Below are positions 34,247 through 44,508 of a DNA stretch of 64,000 nt, one piece after another. Each line of letters begins with the position of its first letter. The first letter of the stretch is position 1. The stretch is from positions 124,001 to 188,000 of the forward strand of contig CAIPFK010000152.1 of the NCBI GenBank assembly GCA_903864315.1, in the 5' to 3' direction. Origin of the DNA: an uncultured Burkholderiales bacterium (GTDB taxonomy: Bacteria; Pseudomonadota; Gammaproteobacteria; Burkholderiales; Burkholderiaceae_C). A program made the translations under genes and the position numbers. The notes beneath the pieces are model-generated. The model saw only the letters and a list, made by a program, of their open reading frames with translations. It was not told the DNA's origin and did not search any database.

Positions 34247-35253
34247 GACGGCTCTCCTAACCAGTGAATGACAATTTTGCCAATGTGCTCGTTGGATTCC
34301 ATCAAGGTGTGGGCGTGGGCACCAGCCTGAGGGTCCAAGGCTTCAAAAGTTTTGAAGAGCACGGGCTTGATGGCCGAGCTCTCCAACAAGGGCCAGACGT
34401 GGTGCAAGAGTTTTTGAGCAATCTGCGCCTTGAAACCCACATCGCGCGGCCTGAGGGTGGAGCCCGTGAGCGTCAAGCGTTTTCTCAGCACCAAGCCCGC
34501 GTTGACTTGAGACTTCACGCCACCTTGAACAGCTATTAACACCAAGCGACCGTCTTCCGCCAAAATTTCAATTTCTTTGGCAACATAGTCACCAGCAACC
34601 ATGTCCAAAATCACGTCCACTCCACGACCTTGGGTGATGCTGAGCACCTCTTTTGCAAAGTCTTGTGTCTTGTAATTGATCACATGCTCGGCGCCCAGCG
34701 CAAGACAGGCTGCGCACTTGGTATCGGATCCGGCCGTGGCGATCACGCGCCCACCCATCGCTTTGACCATTTGAATGGCCGTGACACCAATGCCACTGGT
34801 ACCACCTTGCACCAAAAACCACTCGCCAGGCTTGAGCAATCCTCGATCAAAGACGTTGCTCCACACGGTGAAAAACGTCTCAGGTAGGCTCGCGGCTTGA
34901 CTCAACGTGAGCCCTTTGGGAACCGGCAAACATTGGGCTATGGGCGCCACGCACCACTGCGCGTAGCCACCACCAGCGACCAAAGCGCACACTCGATCTC
35001 CGATCTTCAAGCCTTGGGCCGCCAGCAGTTGAGCGTCACCGTCTTCAACAATGCCAGCAATCTCCAAGCCCGGGATATCTGAAACACCCGCAGGAACAGG
35101 ATAGTGGCCTTTTCTTTGCAGCACATCGGGTCGGTTCACGCCACTGGCATGAACTCGAATGAGGGCCTCCCCATGGAGTGGAGCAGGCTTGGCGCGCTCG
35201 ATCAACCTGAGGACCTCGGGAGCACCGAATTCAGAAATTTCAATGGCTTGCAT
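34243..35253 (-). CDS. NAD(P)H quinone oxidoreductase (PIG3-type, MDR superfamily)
   Basis: SGVNRPDVLQRKGHYPVPAG; LVQGGTSGIGVTAIQMVKAMGGRVIATAGS. Confidence 0.92.
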   Translation of the reverse strand: MQAIEISEFGAPEVLRLIERAKPAPLHGEALIRVHASGVNRPDVLQRKGHYPVPAGVSDIPGLEIAGIVEDGDAQLLAAQGLKIGDRVCALVAGGGYAQWCVAPIAQCLPVPKGLTLSQAASLPETFFTVWSNVFDRGLLKPGEWFLVQGGTSGIGVTAIQMVKAMGGRVIATAGSDTKCAACLALGAEHVINYKTQDFAKEVLSITQGRGVDVILDMVAGDYVAKEIEILAEDGRLVLIAVQGGVKSQVNAGLVLRKRLTLTGSTLRPRDVGFKAQIAQKLLHHVWPLLESSAIKPVLFKTFEALDPQAGAHAHTLMESNEHIGKIVIHWLGEPS

Positions 35254-35403
35254 GGTTTAAAAATCAATCAAAGCATAACGATGAGCGAACTCCAGCGAAC
35301 CCGAAGCAATCCAAGCGAAGTCAACATTCAGTGCGTGCTTGGGGCTCAAAGAGTTGAGCACCAAGCACCCCTTGTCATTGACGACACGTTGTGCCGCAAC
35401 GCC

Positions 35404-37533
35404 TTATTCGGGCGAGTGTGAATGCTCCTCTGGGTGAGCAGGACGCTCACTCAAGGCCTTCATGGACAACTTGACGCGACCTTTTTCATCGGTCTCGAGG
35501 ACTTTCACTCGAACGATCTGGCCCTCAGCCAACACATCGGTGACTTTGTTGATGCGTTCGTGACTGATTTGAGAGATGTGCAGCAAACCGTCTTTGCCAG
35601 GCAACAAGTTCACCAAGGCGCCAAAATCTAAAATCTTGGTCACGGGGCCTTCATAGACCTTGCCAATTTCAACCTCCGCCGTGATCTCCTCAATGCGTCG
35701 CTTGGCTTCTTGGGCCTTGGCGCCATCGTTGGAGGCAATGGTGATGGTGCCGTCTTCTGCGATATTGATTTGCGTGCCCGTCTCTTCTGTCAAAGCGCGG
35801 ATGGTGGCACCTCCTTTGCCGATCACATCACGAATTTTGTCCGCATTGATCTTCATGGTGTAAAGGCGAGGCGCAAAATCGCTCACCTCTTCTTTGGCTT
35901 GACCCATGGCTTCTTGCATTTTGCCCAAAATATGCATGCGAGCTTCTTTGGCTTGGGCCAGTGCCACTTGCATGATTTCTTTGGTAATGCCTTGAATTTT
36001 GATGTCCATTTGAAGCGCTGTGATGCCGTTGGTCGTTCCAGCCACTTTAAAGTCCATGTCGCCCAGGTGATCCTCATCGCCCAAAATATCGGTGAGCACA
36101 GCAAAACGGTTGCCGTCTTTGATCAAGCCCATGGCAATACCGGCCACGTGAGCTTGCATGGGAACGCCTGCATCCATCAAGGACAAACAGCCGCCGCACA
36201 CAGAGGCCATTGACGATGAACCATTGGACTCGGTGATCTCGGAGACCACGCGCATGGTGTAGGGGAAATCTTCTTTCTTTGGCAAGCAAGCGGCCAAAGC
36301 ACGCTTGGCCAAACGGCCGTGACCGATTTCACGGCGCTTGGTGCTGCCCATGCGACCGACTTCACCGGTGGCAAAGGGAGGCATGTTGTAGTGAAACATG
36401 AAGCGGTCTTCAAACTCACCGGCCAAGGCGTCAATGCGCTGGGCATCGCGCTCAGTGCCCAAGGTCGTCACCACCAACGCCTGTGTTTCTCCACGCGTAA
36501 AGAGTGCAGAACCATGGGTTCTGGGCAACACGCTGTTGCGAATTTCAATGGGGCGAACAGTGCGAGTATCGCGTCCGTCAATTCTGGGCTCACCAGCCAA
36601 GATTTGTGAGCGCACGATGCGTGCTTCAATATCGAATAAGAGTGTCTCAACCTTCACGGCATCAAAGGCAACACCTTGCGCAGTCAAGGCTTCCATGGTC
36701 GCCTTGTAGGCCACGCGACAAGCTTGGGTGCGTTGCTGTTTGTTGCGAATCTGATAAGCCTCGCGCAATGGGCCTTCTGCAATTTCGTTCACTTTGGCAA
36801 TCAAAGGCTCGTCTTTGGCATCTGCTGCCCAGTCCCACACAGGGTGGCCAGCTTCTTTGACAAGCTCATGGATGGCATCGATGGCAACTTTGCCTTGCTC
36901 ATGTCCAAACACCACGGCACCGAGCATGATCTCTTCGCTCAATTGAAGAGCTTCTGACTCGACCATCAACACAGCCGCTTCCGTACCCGCCACCACCAAA
37001 TCCATGATGCTGTCTTTGCGTTGTGTCTGACCAGGATTGAGCACATATTCGCCATTGATGTAGCCCACCCTGGCTGCACCCAATGGGCCATTGAAAGGAA
37101 TTCCCGCCAAAGACAAGGCGGCACTCGAAGCAATCAAGGCCGCGATGTCTGCATCGACCTCGGGGTTGAGCGAAAGGGTGTGGATGACCACGTGCACTTC
37201 GTTGTAGAAGCCCTCGGGAAAGAGTGGGCGAATAGGACGATCAATCAAACGGCTCGTGAGCGTTTCAAGCTCACTGGGCTTGGCTTCGCGCTTGAAAAAA
37301 CTCCCGGGAATCTTGCCCGCAGCATAGGTTTTCTCAATATAGTCCACAGTCAAGGGGAAAAAATCCTGCCCAGGCTTGGCCGATTTGGAGGCCACCACCG
37401 TGGCCAACACCACGGTGTCATCCATGTTCAAAAGAACAGCGCCACTGGCTTGACGAGCGATTTCGCCCGTCTCCATGGTCACCTTGTGTTGACCCCATTG
37501 AAAAGTTTTAGTAACTTTATTAAATAACGACAT
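35404..37533 (-). CDS. pnp: Polynucleotide nucleotidyltransferase (PNPase)
   Basis: [37 protein letters not shown] and S1 domains at C-terminus. Confidence 0.97.
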   Translation of the reverse strand: MSLFNKVTKTFQWGQHKVTMETGEIARQASGAVLLNMDDTVVLATVVASKSAKPGQDFFPLTVDYIEKTYAAGKIPGSFFKREAKPSELETLTSRLIDRPIRPLFPEGFYNEVHVVIHTLSLNPEVDADIAALIASSAALSLAGIPFNGPLGAARVGYINGEYVLNPGQTQRKDSIMDLVVAGTEAAVLMVESEALQLSEEIMLGAVVFGHEQGKVAIDAIHELVKEAGHPVWDWAADAKDEPLIAKVNEIAEGPLREAYQIRNKQQRTQACRVAYKATMEALTAQGVAFDAVKVETLLFDIEARIVRSQILAGEPRIDGRDTRTVRPIEIRNSVLPRTHGSALFTRGETQALVVTTLGTERDAQRIDALAGEFEDRFMFHYNMPPFATGEVGRMGSTKRREIGHGRLAKRALAACLPKKEDFPYTMRVVSEITESNGSSSMASVCGGCLSLMDAGVPMQAHVAGIAMGLIKDGNRFAVLTDILGDEDHLGDMDFKVAGTTNGITALQMDIKIQGITKEIMQVALAQAKEARMHILGKMQEAMGQAKEEVSDFAPRLYTMKINADKIRDVIGKGGATIRALTEETGTQINIAEDGTITIASNDGAKAQEAKRRIEEITAEVEIGKVYEGPVTKILDFGALVNLLPGKDGLLHISQISHERINKVTDVLAEGQIVRVKVLETDEKGRVKLSMKALSERPAHPEEHSHSPE

Positions 37534-37746
37534 TTTCGTCTTCTCCATCATGAATTGGGGCATGAAGGCCATGCCACCGAAGCCCGGAGAAGTCTCATGA
37601 AACAGAATGCCATTCCATCAATTGTCAGCCCGCGCAGTTGCACCCAAAGCTCAACAGTTGGTGGAATGACACAGCTTCGATCCATGACGAATCTCTCCGA
37701 TCAATCCGCATGGGGGCAATGCGTACCATCACTCCCCATCATGCAT

Positions 37747-37784
37747 AAAGGCGTCTGAGCTATCAAAATAACTCAGACGCCTTT
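37747..37784 (-). terminator. Hairpin in the rpsO-pnp intergenic region (terminator/processing site)
   Basis: Perfect 13-bp arms AAAGGCGTCTGAG...CTCAGACGCCTTT. Confidence 0.7.
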
Positions 37785-37799
37785 GTCAAAAATTCTCAA

Positions 37800-38063
37800 T
37801 TATTTGCGCAAGCCCAATTTCGCAATCAAAGCAGCGTAGCGGCCCAAGTCCTTGGATTTTAAATAATCCAACAACTTACGGCGACGGCTCACCATGCGAA
37901 GCAAACCACGGCGACCGTGGTGATCTTTGGCGTGTGTTTTGAAGTGAGGGGTCAACTCGTTGATGCGAGCGGTCAAGAGTGCAACTTGCACTTCTGGGCT
38001 ACCAGTGTCATTGGCTGAACGAGCATTTTGCGCAACAACTTGCGCTGTGGTATTTAAATCCAT
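37800..38063 (-). CDS. rpsO: 30S ribosomal protein S15
   Basis: [52 protein letters not shown]. Confidence 0.97.
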   Translation of the reverse strand: MDLNTTAQVVAQNARSANDTGSPEVQVALLTARINELTPHFKTHAKDHHGRRGLLRMVSRRRKLLDYLKSKDLGRYAALIAKLGLRK

Positions 38064-38543
38064 TTCCTGTTTCCCTGTAAAGGTTGATCAAACTTGCGCA
38101 ATCCCATGGAAAGACGGAACGCGTGCACTATCACCCCACGTTGGGGCAAAGCCTTTGGATTATAAGGCAAAAACTGCTGGCAGGCAACTCAACAGCAATA
38201 CTGAACAAAAAGCCAGTTCTACTCAAAGCCACTGGGGTGCGTGCGGCCAGTCTGCTCAGGCTTGACTCAGAGCGCGTCGTTTTACCTTGATTGAATTGCT
38301 GTGCTGAAGATTGAGGTTGGCTTGGCGTTTGGACGACCATGGAAAGTCTTGGCTTGAACTCGAATCGAAAGAGAATTCAACCGCCAAGCTCAAACGGTCA
38401 AACTCAAAGAAAAAAGCAAGCCCAAAAGAAGACTTCAAACACCAGCAACAAGCCAGGGGTGGCGGCCATGAGGCCGCGAACATTGGGCTCATGCAGATCA
38501 ATTTCAAGGGCTCAGAAAAAAAATATAGTTTTGCTCAAAACCC

Positions 38544-38571
38544 CTTGTTTTATAAGGCCTGCGCTCCATCT
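38544..38571 (+). promoter_or_regulatory. Candidate sigma32 heat-shock promoter for hsp20
   Basis: CTTGttt-N13-CtCCATcT compared with CTTGAAA-N11..15-CCCCATnT; 62 bp upstream of the hsp20 ATG. Confidence 0.45.
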
Positions 38572-38633
38572 GTGAAACATACAGCAGCCAAACATTGACT
38601 GTATTTTCAATCAACAACCTATCGGAGTAACAA

Positions 38634-39008
38634 ATGATTTTCACCCCCATCAACACCGCCATTGCGCAAGCACAACGCCGCCCTTCCGTTCAAGCATTTG
38701 AGCGATTTTTGGGTGACGTGGTCAAGACTGCTGGCGCTCACACGCAATTCAAAGAGCATGAGCTTGGCTATCTATTGCAAATCGATGTCCCTGGTGTCGC
38801 CAAGGAGCATTTGCTAATCAAAGTGGAGGATCAAGTGGTGCGTCTTGAGACCAGCCCTGAGGCCGCCCGCAAATACAACCTGAGCTATGAGTTGCCTGTC
38901 GCCATAGACCCCACCAGCAGCCAAGCCAAACTAGAGTTGGGCGTCTTGAGCCTCGAGTTGAGCAAAAGAAAGCCTGTGGACCGGGCCGCCATTTTGAACA
39001 TCCAATAA
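38634..39008 (+). CDS. Hsp20/alpha-crystallin family small heat-shock protein
   Basis: YLLQIDVPGVAKEHLLIKVEDQVVRLE... AKLELGVLSLELSKRKP. Confidence 0.85.
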   Translation: MIFTPINTAIAQAQRRPSVQAFERFLGDVVKTAGAHTQFKEHELGYLLQIDVPGVAKEHLLIKVEDQVVRLETSPEAARKYNLSYELPVAIDPTSSQAKLELGVLSLELSKRKPVDRAAILNIQ

Positions 39009-39074
39009 GGGGGTGCCTTGGCGCCAGGGTGCCAAGTCATCAAGGCTTCACCAATCAATGCAAATGCGGGAACT

Positions 39075-39102
39075 GGGCGGCGTCAATGCCGCCCTTCTTT
39101 TT
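39075..39102 (+). terminator. Intrinsic terminator after hsp20
   Basis: GGGCGGC-GTCAAT-GCCGCCC then TTCTTTTT. Confidence 0.85.
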
Positions 39103-39155
39103 GGGTATCGCTCACCGCTGAACATGGCCAACAACTCCGATCAACACAAACCAGT

Positions 39156-40235
39156 TCACTGAAGGACCTCGGCCAGACTCCAGCGAGGCAATACTTCAAA
39201 CCCATAGTCTTTGGTGCCGTGCTCAATGCCGTACTGCACTCGCATTGCGGCTGCCAGTGCAATCATGGCACCATTGTCGGTGCACCACTCCAAAGGTGGG
39301 AAAAATACTTCGACTTTTTGTTTCTCACAAGCCACTTGCAAAGCAGCTCTCAGGAGTTGATTCGCTCCGACACCTCCAGCCACCACCAAACAACGGTCGC
39401 CAGTTTGCGCCAACGAAGCCATGGCTTTTTTAACCAACACCTCGACAATGGCCGCCTGCACACTGGCCGCCAAGTCTTCTCGGTGCGCCATCATCTGGTC
39501 ACCCAGCTTATTGACTTGTGTGAGCACCGAGGTTTTTAGGCCAGCAAAGGAGAAATCCAAGTCCTTGCTGTGAAGCAAGGGGCGGGGAAATGCGAATGCC
39601 TTGGGGTTGCCTTTCAACGCCAACTGCGACAAAGCGGCCCCACCGGGGTAATCCAAGCCCAGCAGTTTGGCAGATTTATCAAACGCTTCACCCGCAGCAT
39701 CGTCCACACTTTGACCCAACAGTTCGTAGTGCCCCATGCTCGATACCCGCATGAGCTGTGTGTGCCCCCCCGAGACCAGCAAACATACAAATGGGAAACT
39801 TGGTGGGTTGTCGCTCAAAAAGGGCGACAGCAAATGCCCCTCCAAGTGATGGATGCCTAGCAGTGGCTTATCCAGTGCCGCGGCCAAAGATGCCGCGACT
39901 CCGGCGCCAACGAGCAAGGCACCCGCCAGCCCAGGGCCTTTGGTGTAAGCGATCAAATCCAAGGACTCCATGGGCAGATTGGCCTGGGCCATGACTTCAT
40001 TCACCAAGGGCGTCATTCGCTGAATGTGATCTCTAGAGGCCAATTCAGGCACCACACCGCCGTAGGGTTGGTGCATGGCAATTTGGGTGTGCAATGCATG
40101 GGCTTTCAATGATGCCTGCATCTCAAAAGGCTTTAAGCAACTGAGCTCAATGCCAACTTGAGGCTGAATCGGCAAGAGTTGCACCAATGCCACGCCACTT
40201 TCATCACAGGAGGTTTCAATGCCAAGAATGTTCAT
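39156..40235 (-). CDS. tsaD: tRNA threonylcarbamoyladenosine biosynthesis protein TsaD
   Basis: [38 protein letters not shown]. Confidence 0.97.
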   Translation of the reverse strand: MNILGIETSCDESGVALVQLLPIQPQVGIELSCLKPFEMQASLKAHALHTQIAMHQPYGGVVPELASRDHIQRMTPLVNEVMAQANLPMESLDLIAYTKGPGLAGALLVGAGVAASLAAALDKPLLGIHHLEGHLLSPFLSDNPPSFPFVCLLVSGGHTQLMRVSSMGHYELLGQSVDDAAGEAFDKSAKLLGLDYPGGAALSQLALKGNPKAFAFPRPLLHSKDLDFSFAGLKTSVLTQVNKLGDQMMAHREDLAASVQAAIVEVLVKKAMASLAQTGDRCLVVAGGVGANQLLRAALQVACEKQKVEVFFPPLEWCTDNGAMIALAAAMRVQYGIEHGTKDYGFEVLPRWSLAEVLQ

Positions 40236-40453
40236 TTTTTGCGGGGTTTGGACTCGCGACAGGCCCATCGAAAAACCGCTGGGGGAAAAGCGCTCAAGGA
40301 TGGATCCAACAACGATTGCTTGAAGTCATTCTAAAGCGCAAGTCTGCGCCATCAAAAAGTCAGATCAACCGGGCATGATCTTTGCGCTTTGTATACTGCT
40401 ATGACGACCAAAGCGCAACGCGCTGGTCTTATTTCTGCAATCACCGAGGCAGC

Positions 40454-41080
40454 ATGCACCCCAATCTCAGAATCGTCGTTGTCGCACCCGACTTGGTTAC
40501 CGAAGACTCTCAAGATGAACACGCGGTGTCCCTGATCGAGAGATCCAAAACCCTGCGCATCGGTTTATTGGAAAACGGCTACAACTTGATCGCAACCTTG
40601 CCTGCCGATGTTTTTTTAGCAGAGCGCATTGCACAATTGCAACCCGATTTGATCATCGTGGACGCAGAAAGCGACGCTCGCGACGCGTTGGAGCACGTGG
40701 TCATGGCCACGCGCGACGAGCGACGCGCCATCGTGCTCTTCACTGATGATGAGGATACAAGCCATGTGAATGAAGCCGTGGCTGCGGGGGTGAGTGCTTA
40801 CATCGTCTCAGGCCTTTCACCGAGTCGCATCAAGCCGATCTTGGATGTTGCCATGGCGCGCTTTGAGCACGAACAACGCTTGCGCACCGAACTTTCACAC
40901 GCCCAAGAAGCGTTGGTGACGAAAAACGTGGTCGACCAAGCCAAGACACTGATCATGAAAAGACAAAAAATTTCGGAGCCCGAAGCCTACGCCAAAATAC
41001 GCAAAATCGCGATGAACAAAGGGCTCAAACTCGCCGATGTCTCACAACAAATCATCGACATGGCTGAACTTTGGCTTTGA
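40454..41080 (+). CDS. nasT: ANTAR-domain response regulator, NasT-like
   Basis: Pseudo-receiver domain plus C-terminal ANTAR (VVDQAKTLIMKRQKISEPEAYAKIRKIAMNKGLKLADVSQQIIDMAEL); adjacent to nitrate assimilation operon. Confidence 0.88.
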   Translation: MHPNLRIVVVAPDLVTEDSQDEHAVSLIERSKTLRIGLLENGYNLIATLPADVFLAERIAQLQPDLIIVDAESDARDALEHVVMATRDERRAIVLFTDDEDTSHVNEAVAAGVSAYIVSGLSPSRIKPILDVAMARFEHEQRLRTELSHAQEALVTKNVVDQAKTLIMKRQKISEPEAYAKIRKIAMNKGLKLADVSQQIIDMAELWL

Positions 41081-41125
41081 TCATCACTGTCGACACTTGT
41101 GCAACGCACAAATATCGAGCAAGAC

Positions 41126-41156
41126 GATGCACTCAATATCACCAAAACAGTGCATC
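41126..41156. promoter_or_regulatory. Inverted repeat GATGCACT-N15-AGTGCATC, possible NtrC-type enhancer site
   Basis: Perfect 8-bp arms read directly; GCAC/GTGC half-sites about 176 bp upstream of the predicted sigma54 start site. Confidence 0.35.
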
Positions 41157-41194
41157 CATCCCCATTTTGATTCCTGGCTTGATGGACCACCTCT

Positions 41195-41225
41195 TGTTGG
41201 AGTGATCAACTCCAACATATTTTTA
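41195..41225 (+). terminator. Probable nasT terminator
   Basis: TGTTGGAGT-GATCA-ACTCCAACA followed by TATTTTTAAT. Confidence 0.65.
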
Positions 41226-41290
41226 ATACTTTTATATTATTTTTAATATTCATAGAACCGTTTGCTGCCCTTCAGGTCAGAAATCCACAA

Positions 41291-41306
41291 CGGCATATTA
41301 ATTGCA
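41291..41306 (+). promoter_or_regulatory. Candidate sigma54 (-24/-12) promoter for the nitrate operon
   Basis: cGGCAt-ATTAA-TTGCA: GG-N10-GC spacing, near consensus TGGCAC-N5-TTGCA. Confidence 0.6.
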
Positions 41307-41337
41307 ATGCCAGTGTAAACCCTTAGCGGTTAGTGTT

Positions 41338-41353
41338 TGACCAACGAAGGTCA
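41338..41353 (+). promoter_or_regulatory. ANTAR-target (NasT-type) hexaloop hairpin P2 in the nitrate operon leader
   Basis: TGACC-AACGAA-GGTCA; loop has A1 and G4 as in known ANTAR RNA motifs; a weaker hairpin AACC-CTTAGC-GGTT (41318-41331) precedes it. Confidence 0.7.
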
Positions 41354-41368
41354 GATATCAGGGCAAAG

Positions 41369-41420
41369 ACGTCCAAGCCATCTGTGCGATGAACACAGTT
41401 GAGCCTGGACGTTTTTTTTT
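41369..41420 (+). terminator. Leader terminator/attenuator upstream of nrtA
   Basis: ACGTCCA ... CTGTG-CGATGAA-CACAG ... TGGACGT then 9 T. Confidence 0.9.
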
Positions 41421-41459
41421 GTGTGTTTCGTTTTCAACTGTTTTAGAAAGAGAGCCGCC

Positions 41460-42704
41460 ATGACTCCATTTTCCCAACAATCGATGAGTCGCCGCACCGT
41501 ATTGCAAGCCGCCACGGTGGGTGCCATCGGAGTAGATCCCGCACTCAGGGCCGCCGTTTACGCACAAGGATCTGACAAACCGGAGAAAGAAGAAGTAAAA
41601 ATCGGATTCATCCCACTCACCGATTGCGCAAGCGTCGTGATGGCCTCGGTTTTGGGCTTTGATAAAAAATACGGCGTCAAAATCATCCCCACCAAAGAAT
41701 CGAGTTGGGCTGGCGTGCGTGACAAACTCATCACCGGAGAGCTTGACTGTGCACATGTGCTTTATGGGCTGATCTATGGCGTGCATTTAGGGATTGCCGG
41801 ACCCAAAAAAGACATGGCAACACTCATGACGATTAATCGCAATGGTCAAGCCATCACTTTGTCCAAAAAACTCGCCGATCAAGGTGCAGTGGATGGCGCG
41901 AGTTTGGGCAAATTGATGAACAAAGAAAAACGCGAATACACCTTCGCGCAAACTTTTCCAACAGGCACGCATGCGATGTGGCTGTATTACTGGCTCGCCA
42001 GTGTGGGCATCAACCCCATGAAAGACGCCAAAGTCATCACCGTGCCCCCACCACAAATGGTGGCCAATATGCGCGTGGGCAATATGGACGGCTACTGCGT
42101 GGGTGAGCCCTGGGGTCACCGGGCCATTGCTGACGGCATTGGCATCACGGCCATCACCACGCAAGACATCTGGAAGGATCATCCAGAAAAAGTCCTGGGC
42201 ACCACCGCAGAATTTGTGAGCAAGTACCCCAATACTGCACGCGCGGTGACGGCGGCCATTTTAGAAGCCAGCAAATGGATCGACGCGGGTTTACAAAACA
42301 AACTCAAAATGGCCGAAACCATTGCCGACAAATCGTATGTCAACACCAGCGTTGACGTGATCAATCAGCGCATTTTGGGGCGGTATCAAAACGGTTTGGG
42401 CAAGACCTGGGATGACCCCAACTACATGAAGTTTTATGACGATGGCGCGGTCAATTTCCCCTACCTCTCAGACGGCATGTGGTTTTTGACACAACAAAAG
42501 CGCTGGGGCCTCCTTAAAGACCATCCCGATTATTTGGCCACCGCCAAGCAAATCAACCGCATTGACTTGTACAAAGACGCGGCCTCGATCACCAAGACGC
42601 CGGTCCCCAAAGACGTGATGAGAACGAGCAAGCTCCTTGACGGCACCGTTTGGGACGGCAAAGACCCCAAGAAATACGCTGACAGTTTTGCTATTCACGC
42701 TTAA
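41460..42704 (+). CDS. nrtA: Nitrate ABC transporter substrate-binding protein (NrtA/NasF-like), Tat-like signal
   Basis: SRRTVLQAATVGA signal; EVKIGFIPLTDCASVVMASVLGFDKKYGVKI; HAMWLYYWLASVGINP. Confidence 0.92.
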   Translation: MTPFSQQSMSRRTVLQAATVGAIGVDPALRAAVYAQGSDKPEKEEVKIGFIPLTDCASVVMASVLGFDKKYGVKIIPTKESSWAGVRDKLITGELDCAHVLYGLIYGVHLGIAGPKKDMATLMTINRNGQAITLSKKLADQGAVDGASLGKLMNKEKREYTFAQTFPTGTHAMWLYYWLASVGINPMKDAKVITVPPPQMVANMRVGNMDGYCVGEPWGHRAIADGIGITAITTQDIWKDHPEKVLGTTAEFVSKYPNTARAVTAAILEASKWIDAGLQNKLKMAETIADKSYVNTSVDVINQRILGRYQNGLGKTWDDPNYMKFYDDGAVNFPYLSDGMWFLTQQKRWGLLKDHPDYLATAKQINRIDLYKDAASITKTPVPKDVMRTSKLLDGTVWDGKDPKKYADSFAIHA

Positions 42705-42727
42705 TCACACCCGACAAAGGCTCCATC

Positions 42728-43603
42728 ATGGTGAGTGCAGTTTTTCATTCTCCGGCGTTGACCTCAACGACCAGCGAAGCAACCAGCGCCGCAAGCCTCA
42801 AGCAGCGGCAACAAAAAATGCGCCAACGCGCTTTTTTATTGACGTGGATCTCTCCACTCTTTGGTTTTGCGCTGCTGCTCGCGGTGTGGTCTTTGGTGGC
42901 ACTTAAAAGTGGCAACGCCTTTCCCACACCTTGGGAGACATTCAAACAAGCCTACGTCGTTTTCAGCGACCCGTTTTACAACAACGGCCCCAATGACCAA
43001 GGCATAGGATGGAATATCTACAGCTCACTCAAGCGTGTGGCCCTGGGCTTTGGCCTCGCGGCCTTGGTGGGCATTCCTGCAGGTTTTGTGATTGGTCGCT
43101 TTGAATGGGCCTCGCGCATGTTCAACCCTTTGATCAGCTTGCTGCGCCCCGTCTCCCCGTTGGCCTGGTTGCCCATTGGTTTACTGGTCTTCAAAGGTGC
43201 GAATCCAGCGGCCATTTGGACCATCTTCATTTGCTCAATCTGGCCCATGATCATCAATACCGCGGTAGGGGTGCAAAGGGTGCCCAGCGACTACATGAAT
43301 GTGGCCAGGGTGCTTAACCTCTCCGAGAGGAAGATCATGAGCGTGATTTTATTTCCCGCTGTGCTGCCTTACATGCTCACCGGGGTCAGGTTGTCAGTTG
43401 GCACCGCATGGCTCGTGATTGTGGCCGCCGAGATGCTCACAGGCGGGGTCGGCATTGGCTTTTGGGTTTGGGATGAGTGGAATAACCTGAACGTCAAAAA
43501 CATCATCATCGCCATCTTCATCATCGGCTTGGTGGGCTTGCTGCTGGAATACTTGTTGATCCGTTTGGCCCGAGCCTTCACCTTTGAAGACATCAAAGCT
43601 TGA
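42728..43603 (+). CDS. nrtB: Nitrate ABC transporter permease
   Basis: ISLLRPVSPLAWLPIGLLVFKGANPAAIWTIFICSIWPMIINTAVGV. Confidence 0.93.
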   Translation: MVSAVFHSPALTSTTSEATSAASLKQRQQKMRQRAFLLTWISPLFGFALLLAVWSLVALKSGNAFPTPWETFKQAYVVFSDPFYNNGPNDQGIGWNIYSSLKRVALGFGLAALVGIPAGFVIGRFEWASRMFNPLISLLRPVSPLAWLPIGLLVFKGANPAAIWTIFICSIWPMIINTAVGVQRVPSDYMNVARVLNLSERKIMSVILFPAVLPYMLTGVRLSVGTAWLVIVAAEMLTGGVGIGFWVWDEWNNLNVKNIIIAIFIIGLVGLLLEYLLIRLARAFTFEDIKA

Positions 43604-43627
43604 CACCTCTTTTGAGTGAGAAAACCC

Positions 43628-44458
43628 ATGCAAGACACCAGCAAATACTTAGAAATTGAAAACGTCTTACAGACCTTCCCCACCCCTCAGGGTGAGTTTG
43701 TGGCACTCAAAAACATCAACCTCACGGTTCAAAAAGGTGAGTTTGTAACGCTCATCGGGCATTCAGGGTGCGGCAAATCCACCCTGCTGAACTTGATCGC
43801 AGGACTCACCAAGCCGAGTGCAGGCACACTCATTTGCGCCAACAAGGAGATCACTGGACCTGGCCCAGAACGCGGCGTGGTATTTCAAAATCACTCATTG
43901 TTGCCTTGGCTCACTTGCTTTGAGAACGTCTTCCTCGCCGTTGAACGGGTCTTTGGTCCACCCAGCAAAAAAGTGGGCAAAGAGCCTGAGAGCAAAGCCT
44001 CATTGATTCAAAGAACACATTGCGCGCTGGAAATGGTCGGGCTTACTCACGCTGCTCAAAAAAGACCTGGCGAGATTTCTGGCGGCATGAAGCAACGCGT
44101 TGGCATTGCTCGCGCGCTCTCCATGGAGCCACAAGTGCTGCTGCTCGATGAACCCTTTGGCGCCTTGGATGCATTGACACGCGCCAAACTGCAAGATGAG
44201 CTCTTGAGCATTGTTGCCCAAACCCAGAGCACTGTGGTCATGGTGACCCATGACGTGGACGAAGCCGTTCTCTTGTCCGACAAAATTGTGATGCTCACCA
44301 ATGGGCCCGCCGCCACGATTGGCGAAGTCCTGAGCGTTGAATTGGAGCACCCCAGGTCCAGAGTGAGCTTGGCACAAAACACCCAATACCAAGAGTATCG
44401 AAAAGCGGTGATTGAATTTTTGTACACCCGCCAGCAACATGTCGAAAAAATGGCTTGA
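43628..44458 (+). CDS. nrtD: Nitrate ABC transporter ATP-binding protein
   Basis: IGHSGCGKSTLLNLIAGL; ISGGMKQRVGIARALSMEPQVLLLDEPFGALD. Confidence 0.93.
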   Translation: MQDTSKYLEIENVLQTFPTPQGEFVALKNINLTVQKGEFVTLIGHSGCGKSTLLNLIAGLTKPSAGTLICANKEITGPGPERGVVFQNHSLLPWLTCFENVFLAVERVFGPPSKKVGKEPESKASLIQRTHCALEMVGLTHAAQKRPGEISGGMKQRVGIARALSMEPQVLLLDEPFGALDALTRAKLQDELLSIVAQTQSTVVMVTHDVDEAVLLSDKIVMLTNGPAATIGEVLSVELEHPRSRVSLAQNTQYQEYRKAVIEFLYTRQQHVEKMA

Positions 44459-44508
44459 CATTCACCCATCGAGAACTTCGTCGTCACCTCTTCCCAATAC
44501 AAAACACC

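Noticed and set aside
38311-38598. 95-aa plus-strand ORF and overlapping minus-strand 83-aa ORF in the rpsO-hsp20 gap
   Set aside because: Low-complexity, mutually overlapping, no domain or clear ribosome-binding site; the promoter region of hsp20 lies here.
41312-41337. First leader hairpin (AACC-CTTAGC-GGTT) as a canonical ANTAR P1
   Set aside because: Loop lacks the A1/G4 signature and the extended stem relies on G-U pairs and a mismatch, so only P2 was called.
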